NCBI RefSeq assembly: GCF_964355755.1 | Contig: NC_092673.1 | Location: 22,447,001 to 22,511,000, forward strand | Direction of reading: 5' to 3' | DNA from: Antedon mediterranea | Lineage: Eukaryota; Echinodermata; Crinoidea; Comatulida; Antedonidae | Length of the DNA stretch: 64,000 nt | Part shown: positions 1 to 11,900 of the stretch, piece by piece | How the letters are laid out: every line of letters starts with the position of its first letter | Position numbering within the stretch: position 1 is the stretch's first letter | Notes under the pieces: model-generated | Told to the model about the DNA's origin: nothing | What the model saw: only the letters and a program-made list of their open reading frames with translations | Databases searched by the model: none | Translations under genes and position numbers: made by a program

Positions 1-240
1 TCCTTGTCAACGTCTCATTTGCATATCAAAAAGAGGAAATTGTTGCAACGCCGACGATCAACTGTTGGCGGAAGTGCAATTTGATAAATTTGTTCAGAAA
101 ATTAAGCATGTGTGAAATACAAAAGAAAATACTCTGTTTACAAACTAATTGGCGAACAACAAATGTAATATATAACAAGAAGTCGGCCTAATTCTTTTCA
201 TCCAATAATTTTGTTATACACGTGACAATTGTAAGTTTAT
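1..240 (+). promoter_or_regulatory. possible promoter / non-coding first exon of the AKNA-like gene
   Basis: This stretch is richer in CpG than its surroundings. It holds an ETS-type site (GGCGGAAGTG, about 68-77) and an octamer-like ATTTGCAT (about 17-24). A donor-like GTAAGT follows at about 233. The first coding exon of the AKNA gene is preceded by a clear acceptor at 8780, so a non-coding exon must exist somewhere upstream, and this is the best candidate I see. No transcript evidence is available. It could equally belong to a gene left of the window. Confidence 0.25.
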
Positions 241-1329
241 TAATTCTTGAATAAATTCTATTAAGCCTAGCTACTAGGACATAGGCCCTAGGCCTAGGCT
301 ACTACTACTAGCTAGCTAGGCTACTAGGCCTAGCCTAGTAGGCCTATTAAGTATTATCCCATCATGATGAGATGATGCTGCTTGGCGGCTAGGCTAGCTA
401 GGCTGCACTGCACACTGTCATAGATATAAGGCTCTAGGCCTAGCCTAGTTGTAGTAGCTGTGCGTTAGGCCTAGCTTATATATAATAGGGCTACAGTAGC
501 TGGGATAATTTGGGAAGTGTACAATGTTATTTTATGCGCAATTTGAACGGGAATTGCACAAGGTCCAGGATATATTTTTTGCAGACTTATTTTGTTGAGT
601 GTCAGTAAAAAGGATTTATAAATTTGTCAGTCCAATTACAATTGACATATTTTATTTACAAAACAGATTTGTACCTCTCATAAATGTTTGCCATATTTAT
701 GTGTACCTGTAAACCGATTAAAAACTAATCTTCTCTGTAAGTAAAACAAAGTTTCAAGGGTTCCTCTGCAACTATTGTGGGACATACTGTAGTGAATCGC
801 TTGAGTCTGCCCCGGTAAAGAACCAATAACAAAGAACAAGATCTCCAATGCTTCTATAAGTTTAGTGTTTATTTAATGAAATGAACATAGCTTTACATTG
901 GAAGTTGGCTCAGTTCACTGGTTCATTTTAAATTTTGCAAATTTTTAATTTATACACCTACCATATTTGTCGTCAACTTTAAATCTTAATATTTTACTGA
1001 TAATAACCACATCAGTAATAATTAACACATCAGTAATAATTAACAATTTGAAAAAAAATCAAATTTATTGAAGGTATTAATGAAATACCAAGGTACAAGT
1101 ATTGATTACTGTAATAATTATAGTGGATTATGTGTGTCTGATGAGATGCCTATTTCTGGAGTTTAACAAAAGATAGACTGTTTCCATTGTCAATGTCACT
1201 AGTCTCAGAGATAATACTTTAGTTTACTAGCAATTATTCAAGTTGTTACTGTAATATTGATTTGTACAGACTTTGTCTCTTTACATTTGAATTTAGTCTG
1301 ACTTCAAATTTGCATGATTTTTGTAACTG

Positions 1330-1510
1330 AAGTGGAGCTGTAGCTTGGTGGTAAACATGTTTGCCTTCCAATCCCAAGGTCCAGGGTTCAATCCTGACCT
1401 AGTGCCAGGGTTCAATCCTGACCTAGTGCCAGGGTTGTAACTCGAGACTTTTTCAACACCACTCCCTGAGCTTCAAATGAAGCTTAGTTTATAAGCATGA
1501 TAAATTATAA
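1330..1510 (+). repeat. tRNA-derived SINE, family 1
   Basis: The head has an A-box-like TAGCTTGGTGGTAAACATG and B-box-like GGTTCAATCCTGACC, as expected of a tRNA-derived polymerase III promoter. The B-box segment is duplicated in tandem here. A second, cleaner copy lies at 27609-27775 and shares the unrelated 3' body, ending near a CATCCTGTAATTGG motif, so this is a dispersed SINE and not a tRNA gene. Confidence 0.6.
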
Positions 1511-1623
1511 AATAGTTTCCATCCTGTAATTGGTGAATTACTTGCTGTTGGATATGTATGAAATTTAAAAAAAATATTTTAAAAACTGCACCAAAAAAAA
1601 TGCTTTAAAAAGGAACGATGTTT

Positions 1624-1787
1624 TAAGCCTTGTCTACACTATCAAACTTATGTGACAACAAAATCTGATATGCCCATATATGGACATGATGATGTCATAC
1701 ACTACCATATTTGGGCATATCACTACCACATTTGTTGCACATCACACTTTTTGTCAAACTAGTTTGATAGTGTAGACAGAGCTTTAG
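1624..1787. mobile_element. MITE family A, copy 1
   Basis: Terminal inverted repeats of the form AAGCTCTGTCTACACTATCA flank a short AT-rich body made of inverted CATATTTGGGCA-like units. There is no coding capacity. The same element recurs about ten times in the window. Confidence 0.7.
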
Positions 1788-2448
1788 GATATGGCAATTA
1801 ATGTTCAATTTATTATGACTCATTCTTGATTTGAGAATTTTACTGATTAGAAATGTGTTAATTATATTATTATTGCTAGTATTTGTAATCCACTCATTCA
1901 TAATGTTGCAGAAAGATTTAAACATCCTTAATAATCCTGTATCCATAATTAATTATCCTAATCCTATTGTTTTTCAATTGGCTGATTATTGTACTGTAGT
2001 AGGTTGGTTTAAAACACTAGTAGTAGTAGTGTACTGTAGTGAAAATTGTTTAGTTTGATTAATTACAAGTGCATTTGTATAGTATGTGTCTGTGTACAGA
2101 AAGTACAGTATACAGTATAACTACAGTACATAACGTATTAAAAGAAGTACGTTTTATTATTAAACCTAGAGCAAAAAAAATGTCTCTTTGCACTATGTAC
2201 TGTAGTTTTTTGTGCAGTATAGCAATGAAAACTTGTAAACTTCTTGGTGATCCCATATTAAACTCCACAGCAGGGGGTAACCCAAAGGTAACATTCCTCA
2301 GAGAAGGTGAAATAATAATGATGTCCTAATGTTGGTAATCATCTTTCCTGAAAACCTATTTTGTATGGTGTTTAGATTATTTAATATTAAAAATAATAAA
2401 ATGTAGCAAAACAATTTAATAAAGTTGAAATAAATAATTTAATGACCT

Positions 2449-2583
2449 AAAGCTCTGTCTACACAAACTAGTTTTGACAAAAATATGTGATTTGCCCAAA
2501 TATGGTAGTGATATGGTTAAATATGGTAGTGATATGTCGTCATCACATATTTTACACAAAAATAATGTTTGATAGTGTAGACT
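2449..2583. mobile_element. MITE family A, copy 2
   Basis: Same termini as the 1624-1787 copy. The left arm lacks part of the usual CACTATCAAAC stretch, and the body has two tandem AAATATGGTAGTGATATG units. Confidence 0.65.
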
Positions 2584-2932
2584 GTACTTTGTGCTTTGTT
2601 CAGGCATACCAAAGTATGATGGTTTTTTTTTTAAATCTCAAAATAGACATAAAGATTTTCTTTATTTCCATACACACTATTTCTGCATTTTAAACAACTT
2701 CATAATATTAAGAATTATATAAAACAAACCCTCTTGTTTTTGTCACAGTATGCCAAATATATTAACCTGTAAGGCTCATTATTGGTGTCAATAATTTTAA
2801 AACTACTTCTGTACTATATTTAATTAAACTGTTGCAGTTGTTCTTCCATTAACAAAATTAATATTAATCTTGCAATAGTCTCACTGTATTGTGCCAAGAT
2901 TTTTCATTTTCTTTTGTTTGTAGTATTACAGT

Positions 2933-3606
2933 CCCGGGGGGGTCACTCTTAAATATTTCCATACGGGGAGGTGCCGCATTTACGGGTATATTTTCGAGGG
3001 CCTGGTAGCACAAGTGTGGGAAATTATAGAGAATTGGTAGCACAAGTGTGGGAAATGACAGGGTGAAATTAGTAGTTTAAGTCCCTGGCCCGCCCACCCG
3101 TGTCAAAATGTTACGATTTATCGCCAAATTTTGCAGGTATTTTAGCATAATGGATGCTATAAGCCCGGCTATATAAACCCATCGCTATACCTTTGAATAG
3201 GCATAGAGTTTTCGCATCAGCAGAAGAACACGAAACATAGCCTAGGACAAAATCATTCAACTGTGACCACTCTTGACTCTTGAGATCATCGTCTCGTCAT
3301 GCACCGGCCGCCGCGGACGAGCGATAAACTTGTCAAAACACGTTCGTGATTTTGCCATGAACGGTCTCTTTGGGCATGCGCAAATCATGCCGGGAACCAG
3401 TACAAATATTGCGCCCTCTCTGGCGTGGCCTTGTTTCTGGTCTGCCGTCTTTTTAGAGAACACTGGATTTTTATTTGGTAAATGGTAGTTCAAGTCCGTA
3501 GTATTTTTCAGTAAAACAGGTAGCGCAAGTGCCTCATGTCTTGAAGTGGCTGCTGCACCCCCTCCCCGTTTGGTTTATATACAATTGACCCCCCCCCCCC
3601 CCCCGG
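2933..3606. mobile_element. 674-bp insertion with G/C-run inverted ends and 8-bp target duplication
   Basis: The left end is CCCGGGGGGGTCAC and the right end is TTGACC followed by a run of 16 C and GG. The ends are inverted relative to each other and continue as a weaker inverted match around ACGGGGAGG. ATTACAGT lies directly outside both ends (2925-2932 and 3607-3614) and reads as a target-site duplication. The body is GC-richer than its surroundings, with a repeated GGTAGCACAAGTGTGGGAAA unit and a TATATAAA box at about 3170. No transposase frame is present, so it would be non-autonomous. The 8-bp duplication would suit hAT-like elements, but that assignment is an inference. Confidence 0.6.
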
Positions 3607-3614
3607 ATTACAGT

Positions 3615-5420
3615 ACACTACAAAAACTTGCTTAATAGTTTAAACCTTTTTTACACTCTTGGTTGAGTGATATTGTGGTAAAACACAAGCAAATAACAAG
3701 TGAAAGCTTTGTACCTTTAGGCTTTCAATGTTGAACAATACATACTATACCTACTGCATTACAATGGCTATACTTTAACGGAATTCAAAGGTTTAAAATC
3801 AAATCTATTGTTAATTGGATTTGGTCCATGGAAAGTTGCTAGTGGTAACAGTACATACAATTCACCATGCATTTTTTAGACTGCATCTATTGGCTTTAGT
3901 AAATTCCCATTTTCAGTATTTGTCCAATTTAATAGGACTATTATTACTGTACTACTCTCTGTTATACAATGTTATACAGGTACATGCTATGCTAAACTAC
4001 AGTGCAGAATACTAGTTAACGTTTTAGTGTGTAAACAGATATTTTCAAGATCTTTTTTGGTAAGCAATCTTGTTTGCAATATAACTTTACTGATTACAGA
4101 TACTGTGATTAAATTAAATACACTTTTGGACTTTGAAAGTTTGTATAAAACTACTGTGTTTGTTTTACTATTATTACCAGCATTTGTACTTGACTGCAAA
4201 TTCACTCTTTGACATTAACATTCATGTCACTGTTTATGTCAGTCAGTGTTTAATTGTAATGCTCTGTGTTAACAACATGCACTAAAAAGTAATTGCTGTT
4301 TTATAATCTGTTGTCAGTCATTTCTAATACATTCAATATTAAACGCAATCATATTGAGCTTAGAACTTAATGACAATAACAAAATGTATAGTAGTTTGTG
4401 TAGTTGGTTGTAGTTTACTGGCAAATGGAACATTGTATTTAAACCATCTTATGCAAAGGTTTTGTCATTTGAGTATGCTTTACCTGGGAACAGGTGGCTT
4501 GTCATCTTTTCCATGTGTATTACCTTTTGACATTCACTAATGGTTGTCAGGAGGTTAGAGGTTTGCTATGCTTACTTGTATAATAACAGTATGCTAAATG
4601 ACAGTAAGTAAATAATAATGGCAACATAGTCTAAAATATCAACAAGGTGTGTATTTAGTTAAAGATTGATAAAATCAGACTTTAAATACTGTAGGTCATT
4701 AGTCATAGTTTTAATATAAACAAGAAATATTTCTTACAAAAAACGCTGCTCGCTTATTGAAAAATATTTTTTATTTCAAATGTTTTTGAATGTGTCATTT
4801 TATTGTCACATAATAGATAGTTATTTTACCTGAAAAAATGTAATTTAAAGCAACAAATACTTAAATTGTCTGTCAGACAATGGTTTTTGGGTTTCTTTTC
4901 ATTTTTATGTGAATAAATATTACTTTTTTGTTACAGAAGTGAATACTCAATTTCTGTCACTTTAGTTAATTTTATTGCTAAGGTCAAATCTGGGGGTCAC
5001 TTCATCACCCTAGATATTTCAATTGTGAAGTATCCTATTACAAACACAAACTTTAATGGACTGTTTCAATAATAATTCAATGAATATCTGACACTGACAG
5101 TGAATATAGGGATTTGTAATTTTAGCATGACATGTCCTAATAGACTCTTTCCCAGCCGTTTTTTGGGTCTACTGTAGCAGCTGGAATCAATAAATCATAG
5201 TGGAGTTTCCATTTTCACAAAACTGTCTGTCCTTAGAACTATAACTGCTGCTTGCTTTAGCTTCTGATTGAGTAGTCCTAATGGGACGTAGCGGGCTAGA
5301 GCAGCAGCGTGAAAAGTTAATCACTGAGTTCTGGTCAAGCCTTTTTTGTGTTACATTGTAGATTAGAAGTATATTATTTAATATTAACAGTTAACAAGCT
5401 ACAGTATTTAAATAAATGCA
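3615..5420. other. AT-rich non-coding DNA
   Basis: No exon, RNA gene or clear repeat was recognised apart from a segment at about 4868-4950 (CTGTCAGACAATGG and TTACAGAAGTGAATA) that also occurs at 32926-33005 inside a MITE-like element. Short open frames have no domain or splice support. Confidence 0.5.
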
Positions 5421-5689
5421 AAGCTATTGTACTTTAAATTTAATACCATCTACTGTATTTACTTGTTAGAAATGTACAGTATATTGTTGTTCTGTGTATA
5501 TTTGTTGTGTATAATTGTACTGATACCTCTACTGTATATATTTTACTGTGTGTTACTGTGTATATTGTATTGTATACAGTATTGTACTGTCTATTGTCTA
5601 TGTCTATATCTCTATGCTTGTTAGCACTGTATATTGCACTGTGTAATATTGTACTACTGTACTGTGTACAGTATATTGTACTGTGTACA

Positions 5690-6165
5690 GTATCGTGTAC
5701 TGTGCATTGTACTGTGTACAGTATCGTGTACTGTATCGTGTACTGTGCATTGTACTGTGTACAGTATCGTGTACTGTGCATTGTACTGTGTACAGTATCG
5801 TGTACTGTGCATTGTACTGTGTACAGTATCGTGTACTGTGCATTGTACTGTGTACAGTATCGTGTACTGTGCATTGTACTGTGTACAGTATCGTGTACTG
5901 TGCATTGTACTGTGTACAGTATCGTGTACTGTGCATTGTACTGTGTACAGTATCGTGTACTGTGCATTGTACTGTGTACAGTATCGTGTACTGTGCATTG
6001 TACTGTGTACAGTATCGTGTACTGTGCATTGTACTGTGTACAGTATCGTGTACTGTGCATTGTACTGTGTACAGTATCGTGTACTGTGCATTGTACTGTG
6101 TACAGTATCGTGTACTGTGTATTGTACTGTGTACAGTATCGTGTACTGTGCATTGTACTGTGTAT
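5690..6165. repeat. 31-bp minisatellite, about 14-15 units
   Basis: A 31-bp unit (GTGTACTGTGCATTGTACTG plus TGTACAGTATC) repeats head to tail with almost no divergence except one 12-nt partial unit near 5726. Each unit contains the inverted repeat TACTGT-GT-ACAGTA. Degenerate relatives run from about 5440 to 5690. Since 31 is not a multiple of 3 and no frame of the repeat contains a stop, all six frames are open for hundreds of bases. Those open frames are a by-product of the repeat and not genes. Confidence 0.95.
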
Positions 6166-6434
6166 ATTTTCATTGATACGCTTTATAAAAACAGGAAACG
6201 GAAGGATATACGATTCGTTTGTAATCTATGCCAGTGAATGAGGTGATCGATTGCAATGTAGTAATAAGTAATTAGTGTTGTGTTAAGAGTTTTGAAATTA
6301 AGAAAAATCAGTTCAAATATGTTTTAAAATATTAAATTATAGGAATAATACTGAATAATATAATATTTTAATTAAATACAACAACATACAGTAATTTTAT
6401 GCAAAAGGTATGACCTTAAGTGCATTCTGTATTT

Positions 6435-6757
6435 CTCTATCATCGTACACAAGTACAGTAATACTTTTTTAAATACTGTATCCAATTATCTTATATTAAA
6501 TACAGTAGGCCTGAGTGATGACCTATTCCATGCAATAGTGTTAATGTCTTTCCCGTATGTATTACTATATAATTATTTAAATCATACATATTTTGAACAA
6601 ATTCTCTATCATACTCAAGTAACACTTTTTTAAATACTGTATCCAACTATCTTATATTAAATACAGTCCTAAGTGATGACCTATTCCATGCAATAGTGTT
6701 AATGTCTTTCCCGTATGTATACAGTGGACATAATTTAAATCATACATATTTGGAACA
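6435..6757. repeat. direct tandem duplication, about 169-bp unit
   Basis: Two adjacent copies start with CTCTATCAT at 6435 and 6604. They share long identical stretches such as GATGACCTATTCCATGCAAT and AATGTCTTTCCCGTATGTAT. No gene is involved. Confidence 0.8.
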
Positions 6758-7718
6758 ATCTTTAAAAAACCTGGCAATCATTATAATGCAATGCAATTAT
6801 AATTTTGTTTTTGATCGAGATACAGAACAAAGAATGTTATTGTTATTGCTATATTGCAAGTACAGTACATTATGTTTAGTTTATTACTCTTTGTCTTTAA
6901 GTAGCTTCTAGGGTTGTTTTATTTGCTATGTTGTTACGATTATGTACCAGGGAGTTAATTGGCCTAATTGTTTTATGTAATTTACTGGCTGCAGCACAGT
7001 ATGTTTCTCAGTACTTTTTTGTTTTTTTTAAAATATGAATTAAATATAAATGTTTGTTTATGATAAAGTCTCGTTCACATGTCTAACTGATCACGAGTCG
7101 AATAGCTGATCACAAGTTGATGGGATCGTAACTTACAGTACCATCAGTAGACCGGTTTATTTGTTTCTTCTACTACTATTTTTCATACTATAGTTTACTG
7201 TTGTCTGTTGTTACATGTTTACAGCATAAATCACTGTGGTTAAAGGTCCCTACTTTATTGTGTGGACCCCATGCTAGGGTTTATGACAAAATACCACTTG
7301 CATGATTTATGAGGGGAGGTATGACGTAAATGGGATTATGAGATTTTTATAGCTATTTTTTTGTTTTCATTTTAGTGTACAGTAGCCTGCAGTCAGCACC
7401 TTTTTAGTACATTTTATCCATTCATGGTTAATTTGTTTTTGAGATGAATTTTATATTATACTTTTTTACCTCTTAGATACTGTACAGTAGTTGGTAAGCT
7501 TTAAAATTTGCGTTTCTATCCAATTTTTTAGCCTTTTTGTAGATTACAAATATGGCAACGGTTATCCAGTATTACAGGCAAATGCTTTGAATTCATGTGC
7601 ATCGTCGCATGCAGGTCTGATAGTTGGGGACCCCTCATGAAACATCACAGAATCAAAATGAATTTGTCTTATTTATTACAATTTGCTAATGCAAACGATT
7701 TCCATCGAGCCATCTGAG

Positions 7719-7790
7719 TACAGTAGTCAAATGGATTAGACTATTGACTTTGCATGTCGATGTACAATATGGGGTTCGAATCCCATTAGC
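7719..7790 (+). repeat. tRNA-like sequence (degenerate tRNA or SINE head)
   Basis: The B-box-like GGGGTTCGAATCCCATT at about 7773-7789 matches the T-arm of a tRNA, with an A-box-like TGGATTAGACTATTGA upstream. I cannot fold a clean cloverleaf by eye and no acceptor stem is evident, so a SINE head or tRNA relic is more likely than a functional tRNA. Confidence 0.35.
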
Positions 7791-8780
7791 AACTTCTTTC
7801 TTTAAAGTAAGAGAGATTATTTAGACTTATGTACGAAAAAAAAAATGTATTTGATAATTGTAGAATACTATTAGAAACGGCTACTACTGTAAAAATTAAA
7901 TAGTGATAATTGTTATCATATTGTAAGATAAGAGTACATCTTTACTGTGTGTTCGCACAATAATACACACTAAAATACTATATGTTGACTTTACAACAAT
8001 ATGTGCTACTATATGATATTGATCTTTTTTTTTACAATGGTGCTTTCCTATTTAGGAAATTGCTGCTTAATGCGTAGGAAATATGGTTTTAATTTAAATT
8101 ATTCATTCATTGTATGTACACTACTTTATCATCAACAATCATTCACCCATAAAATGAAATTAATTATCTTAACAATTAATGGGATTGAAGAACAAGAAAC
8201 AGAATTTTTTCTATTAGCTTTCTTATAAATCATCATCATTATCATCAGTATCACCATTTCTAATTAAAGATGTAGTTTCTGGTTATTATTAGTAGGGGGC
8301 TTAAAAAGCTTTTCCCCAAATATTGTAAGGTTAAGGTACTTTAGATAGGAATATTTTAATAGTAATTTATTGAATAGTATAGTACTAAGTATTTTAATTT
8401 ATTAAATAATAAATAATTATAATGTGCAATTGTATTTTGTAGACGCCCTTCTTCGTACTGTACATCCAATAACTAAAATGAGAAATCTTAAAATTACAAG
8501 AATATGATATTATTTAGTGCAAATAGGCTATACAAGTCTAACAATTTGGCCTGTGTGTATCTATGAAAATATATTTGATGATTACAATGATAATTGATAT
8601 AGCAAATGATCTAATAAATACATACTGTACAAATGTATGCAACCATTATGTTAAACCATACTGTACCTTTACTTTCACTTTCACAGTAACAGCTTAATGG
8701 CATGAAGGTCATTCATTGTATATTCAAGTATTACAGAATTGAAATTATTATCAATCATTTAAACTTTTGTTTGTTTCCAG

Positions 8781-8900
8781 ATTATGTGAATGCTAAAAAT
8801 GGAGTGATGAATTTTTCCAACTACTATTAAACAGACAAAAATGACAAGTCATATACAACATAAGAGGAGAGGGGTGAAATAAGGCCACGCTGTATCCAAT
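8781..8900 (+). promoter_or_regulatory. AKNA: 5' leader of the AKNA-like mRNA with a cluster of short upstream ORFs
   Basis: After the acceptor at 8780 there are five ATGs ahead of the main start: a minimal start-stop (ATGTGA, 8784-8789); 8790-8807, with a second in-frame ATG at 8799; 8807-8830; and 8841-8882. All terminate before 8901. Such leaders usually reduce translation of the main frame, so translational control is a reasonable inference. Confidence 0.5.
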
Positions 8901-11900
8901 ATGGCAGGGCTACATCACTACCCTCCAAATTACAATCTCAGAAGAGACCAATCACTGGATGAATTTGAACAATTTGAAACCTTTTTGAAAATGCAATCGC
9001 AGAATTCAGAGGAGGGTAATTGGATGGAAACTCTACGAGAACAAGGAGTATTATGTGACGGAGAATTTGATGATGAAGATGAAGATAATAATCTTCCTTT
9101 GGATAGCCAAAGACATCTCCAGCTTAACACATCAGAAGAAGATGCTCTTGCCAAACAAGGTGTTCTTTTTAGCACCGATGATCTTACAACCGATGATCAA
9201 AGAGACATGTCTGAGAGGCAGTCAAACTTCCACAATAACCATAAATATCATGGCAGGGATAAGTTTGAAGACAATAATGTTTTAGATGAATTCCTTCATA
9301 AAAGCACATCACCATATAGCATTGAACAAGAGGAGGAACCAGAGTTAAGTTATCTTGATGATGATGACTATGAAGGATCAATACCTTCTGATCAAACTGA
9401 TAACCGGTTAGAGGACCAAAACTCAGAAGAATTTAATTCAGATTCTGAAAGAAAACATGATGATGGAGATGAAAATCATAAACGTATAATATTAAACCAT
9501 CATAACACTTTAGCAAGAACTATACATGCTGGGGTATCACCACATCCAGACTCTTTCACAAGAGATAGTGACCCTATTCCATTCTCTAGAAGCCAATCCA
9601 TTAGATCTTCCTTGCGATCACTTCATTCAGAAGAATCTGGATCTGTTGCACTTGACAAATATTTAGATCCACAGCTTGAAAGAACAATTCAAGAGGTTGC
9701 CTCACAAGTAGAAAGCTTTGCAAGTCCGCGGCATAGTTCCGCCGATGGTCATGCATACATGACTAGTGAAAATGAAATGGATACTACTGGACAAGTAACT
9801 TCTTATATGACAGAGGAAGTTAATGATGTAGAAGTCAATGACCCCTATAGTTCACAAAGGATGCGACAGATGTGGAAGGAAGATTCAGCAGTGGAGAGCT
9901 ATGGAAGTGACACAGGACCGGTCAGCGAATCAGCTAACATGAATCTTGGAAACTTTGTACCAAATGCAGTATTACGCAATCGGCCACCTAAGCCTTCTGC
10001 AATCAAGTTAAAGAAAAAAGTTCCAAATAATCATTCTCTTGCACAACCTATTAAAGCATTTACTGTGAAACCTGAAGAAGCCAGCAATAATGGTGCTGAT
10101 GAAGTCTCTGAACGTAAACAAAAGATCGTTGAAGAAGAGGAATTTATGTCATCAAATGGCCACAAGAAAAAGAGCCCCAGGATAATCTCACTTTCTACGC
10201 TGAGCATTGACTCAAATTTACCAGCTGATGAACTAGTTCACCAATTAAAACATGAGAAATCTAGCCGTAAGCAAAATGATGAACTTGTAGATCGCTTACA
10301 ACAGGATTATGATGACCTACTACAGAAGTATGCTCTTGCTGAGGTTACTATCGATCAACTGCGATTAGGAGCTAAAATAAATCTGTATTCTGATCCAGAA
10401 ACTCCCAGAACAAAAAGTAGGAACACCACACCCAGAGCTAATCACCAACAAACTATTCATCTACCACAACCCCAAAGAGCTGCTGCTCTCAGTACTGATG
10501 CCTCACAAAAGTAAGTTGTGTTTTTGAAATATATTTGTTAATTGACATTTTGTATTTTATATTAATAAGTATGGTACTGTAATAGTACAGTAGTATTTTT
10601 ATTGAATAAAATCACATATTTTTAGAAATAAGATATTTATTTTTAAAAGTAAAAAAGAAACAATTTTGTAAAGAAAATTCAATAAAATTACTTCAATAGT
10701 ATTAGTAGAAGATCAGAAAATAATCACATGCTATCACCGTATGAAACTCCACCACCAAATCTACTTTCTGGGCATGCATCGGAGGAAACAGAGAGGTCAG
10801 CTCCAGATGATGTAAACAAAAGGAAAAGATTGATGTCTGAAAATGCAATTGGAAGGGTACAAGGTGCGTCAAGTTCACAGCAAGAGGATACTTCATCATT
10901 CCCTGAGTTTACAGGGTCAGAGGGCATAGTTATTGGTTTACAGTTCCAAACAAATGGGCTCAGAGAACAGGTGAGTAATATTTACTTACAGTATTGTATT
11001 GTGAAAAAATTTTGATATGCCGATATGACATCATGTCACTACCATATTTGGGCATATCACACTTTTTTTGTCAAACTAGTTTGATTGAGGATCATTTCCA
11101 GCATCGGATGGATCCAAGGAGGTAGCACTAGGGGCGCACATTCCCCTTGTTAGATAATAATAAAATGATGAACTCTTTCTGCGCTCCAGGTAATTATTTT
11201 TGGGTTGCAAATAGGTAGAAGTATTTGAGTCTCAACTATCCAACAATGAGCTTCAACCTTCCGAGCAAGATCAAATATTGAGCAAGTTACGTGGTGATCA
11301 TGAAAGACTTGAACAAGACTACATGCAAGCAAAGGAAGAGCACCAAGCTAGATGCCGCAGAGAAGGTAACTTGAGCAACGAAAAGTTTGATCCAGATAGA
11401 GAACTAGAGGGTGAAGTCTTCCAACTAGGGATGAAGCTTGATGATATTAATGAGACAGTGGAGGAAAACTTGCGCAATCAAAGACCAGAAACACCGCCAA
11501 CAAGACGAGATTTTATACCTGAACACAGCATAGAAGATGAGATTGAGAGACGGAGACAAAACATGGACCAGGAATATAATTCCTTAATGGACAGGTATAT
11601 TACCATGCACTTTTAGAGTTTTTTTTTTTTACAAGGAATGGGTTAAATTCATTAATTTCTCTTTATTTCAGACTTCATATTCACCATAGAATTAAACAGT
11701 ATAAAAAACAAGTTACTAAAAAAAGTTTACATTTAGGTTGACTTTGTTTTAAAAACAAAAGCTCATTCCATTTTTTCTGAAGTTTCGATTCACCAAAATT
11801 GATTGTTGAAATAAGTTTTATTTAAAAACCAACTCCATCTCGGCTATATATGTCCATCCATTGAACATGAAAGTTTGAGTGTAGTATTTTGAGCAAAGAC

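Larger units (their letters stand above)
241..2932. other. non-coding stretch with palindromic CTAGGCCTAG run, one SINE and two MITE copies
   Basis: From 265 to 480 the sequence is a patchwork of CTAG, AGGCCT and CTAGGCCTAG palindromes. After that it is AT-rich, with a tRNA-derived SINE at 1330-1510 and MITE family A copies at 1624-1787 and 2449-2583. Short open frames in this interval lack splice context and recognisable domains. I see no gene. Confidence 0.6.
6166..8780. other. non-coding DNA, presumed 5' intron of the AKNA-like gene
   Basis: Contains a tandem duplication of about 169 bp (6435-6600 and 6604-6757) and a tRNA-like sequence at about 7719-7790. No coding exon was recognised. 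The interval ends at the acceptor TTTGTTTCCAG (8770-8780) of the first coding exon. Confidence 0.5.

Noticed and set aside
5440-6241. Long open frames on both strands over the 31-bp repeat (up to about 240 codons)
   Set aside because: They arise because the repeat unit has no stop in any frame and its length is not a multiple of three. The encoded protein is only the repeat, in every frame, with no splice or codon-use support.
7719-7790. Functional tRNA gene
   Set aside because: A good T-arm-like B box exists but I could not find matching acceptor-stem strands or a poly-T terminator at the right place; reported only as tRNA-like.
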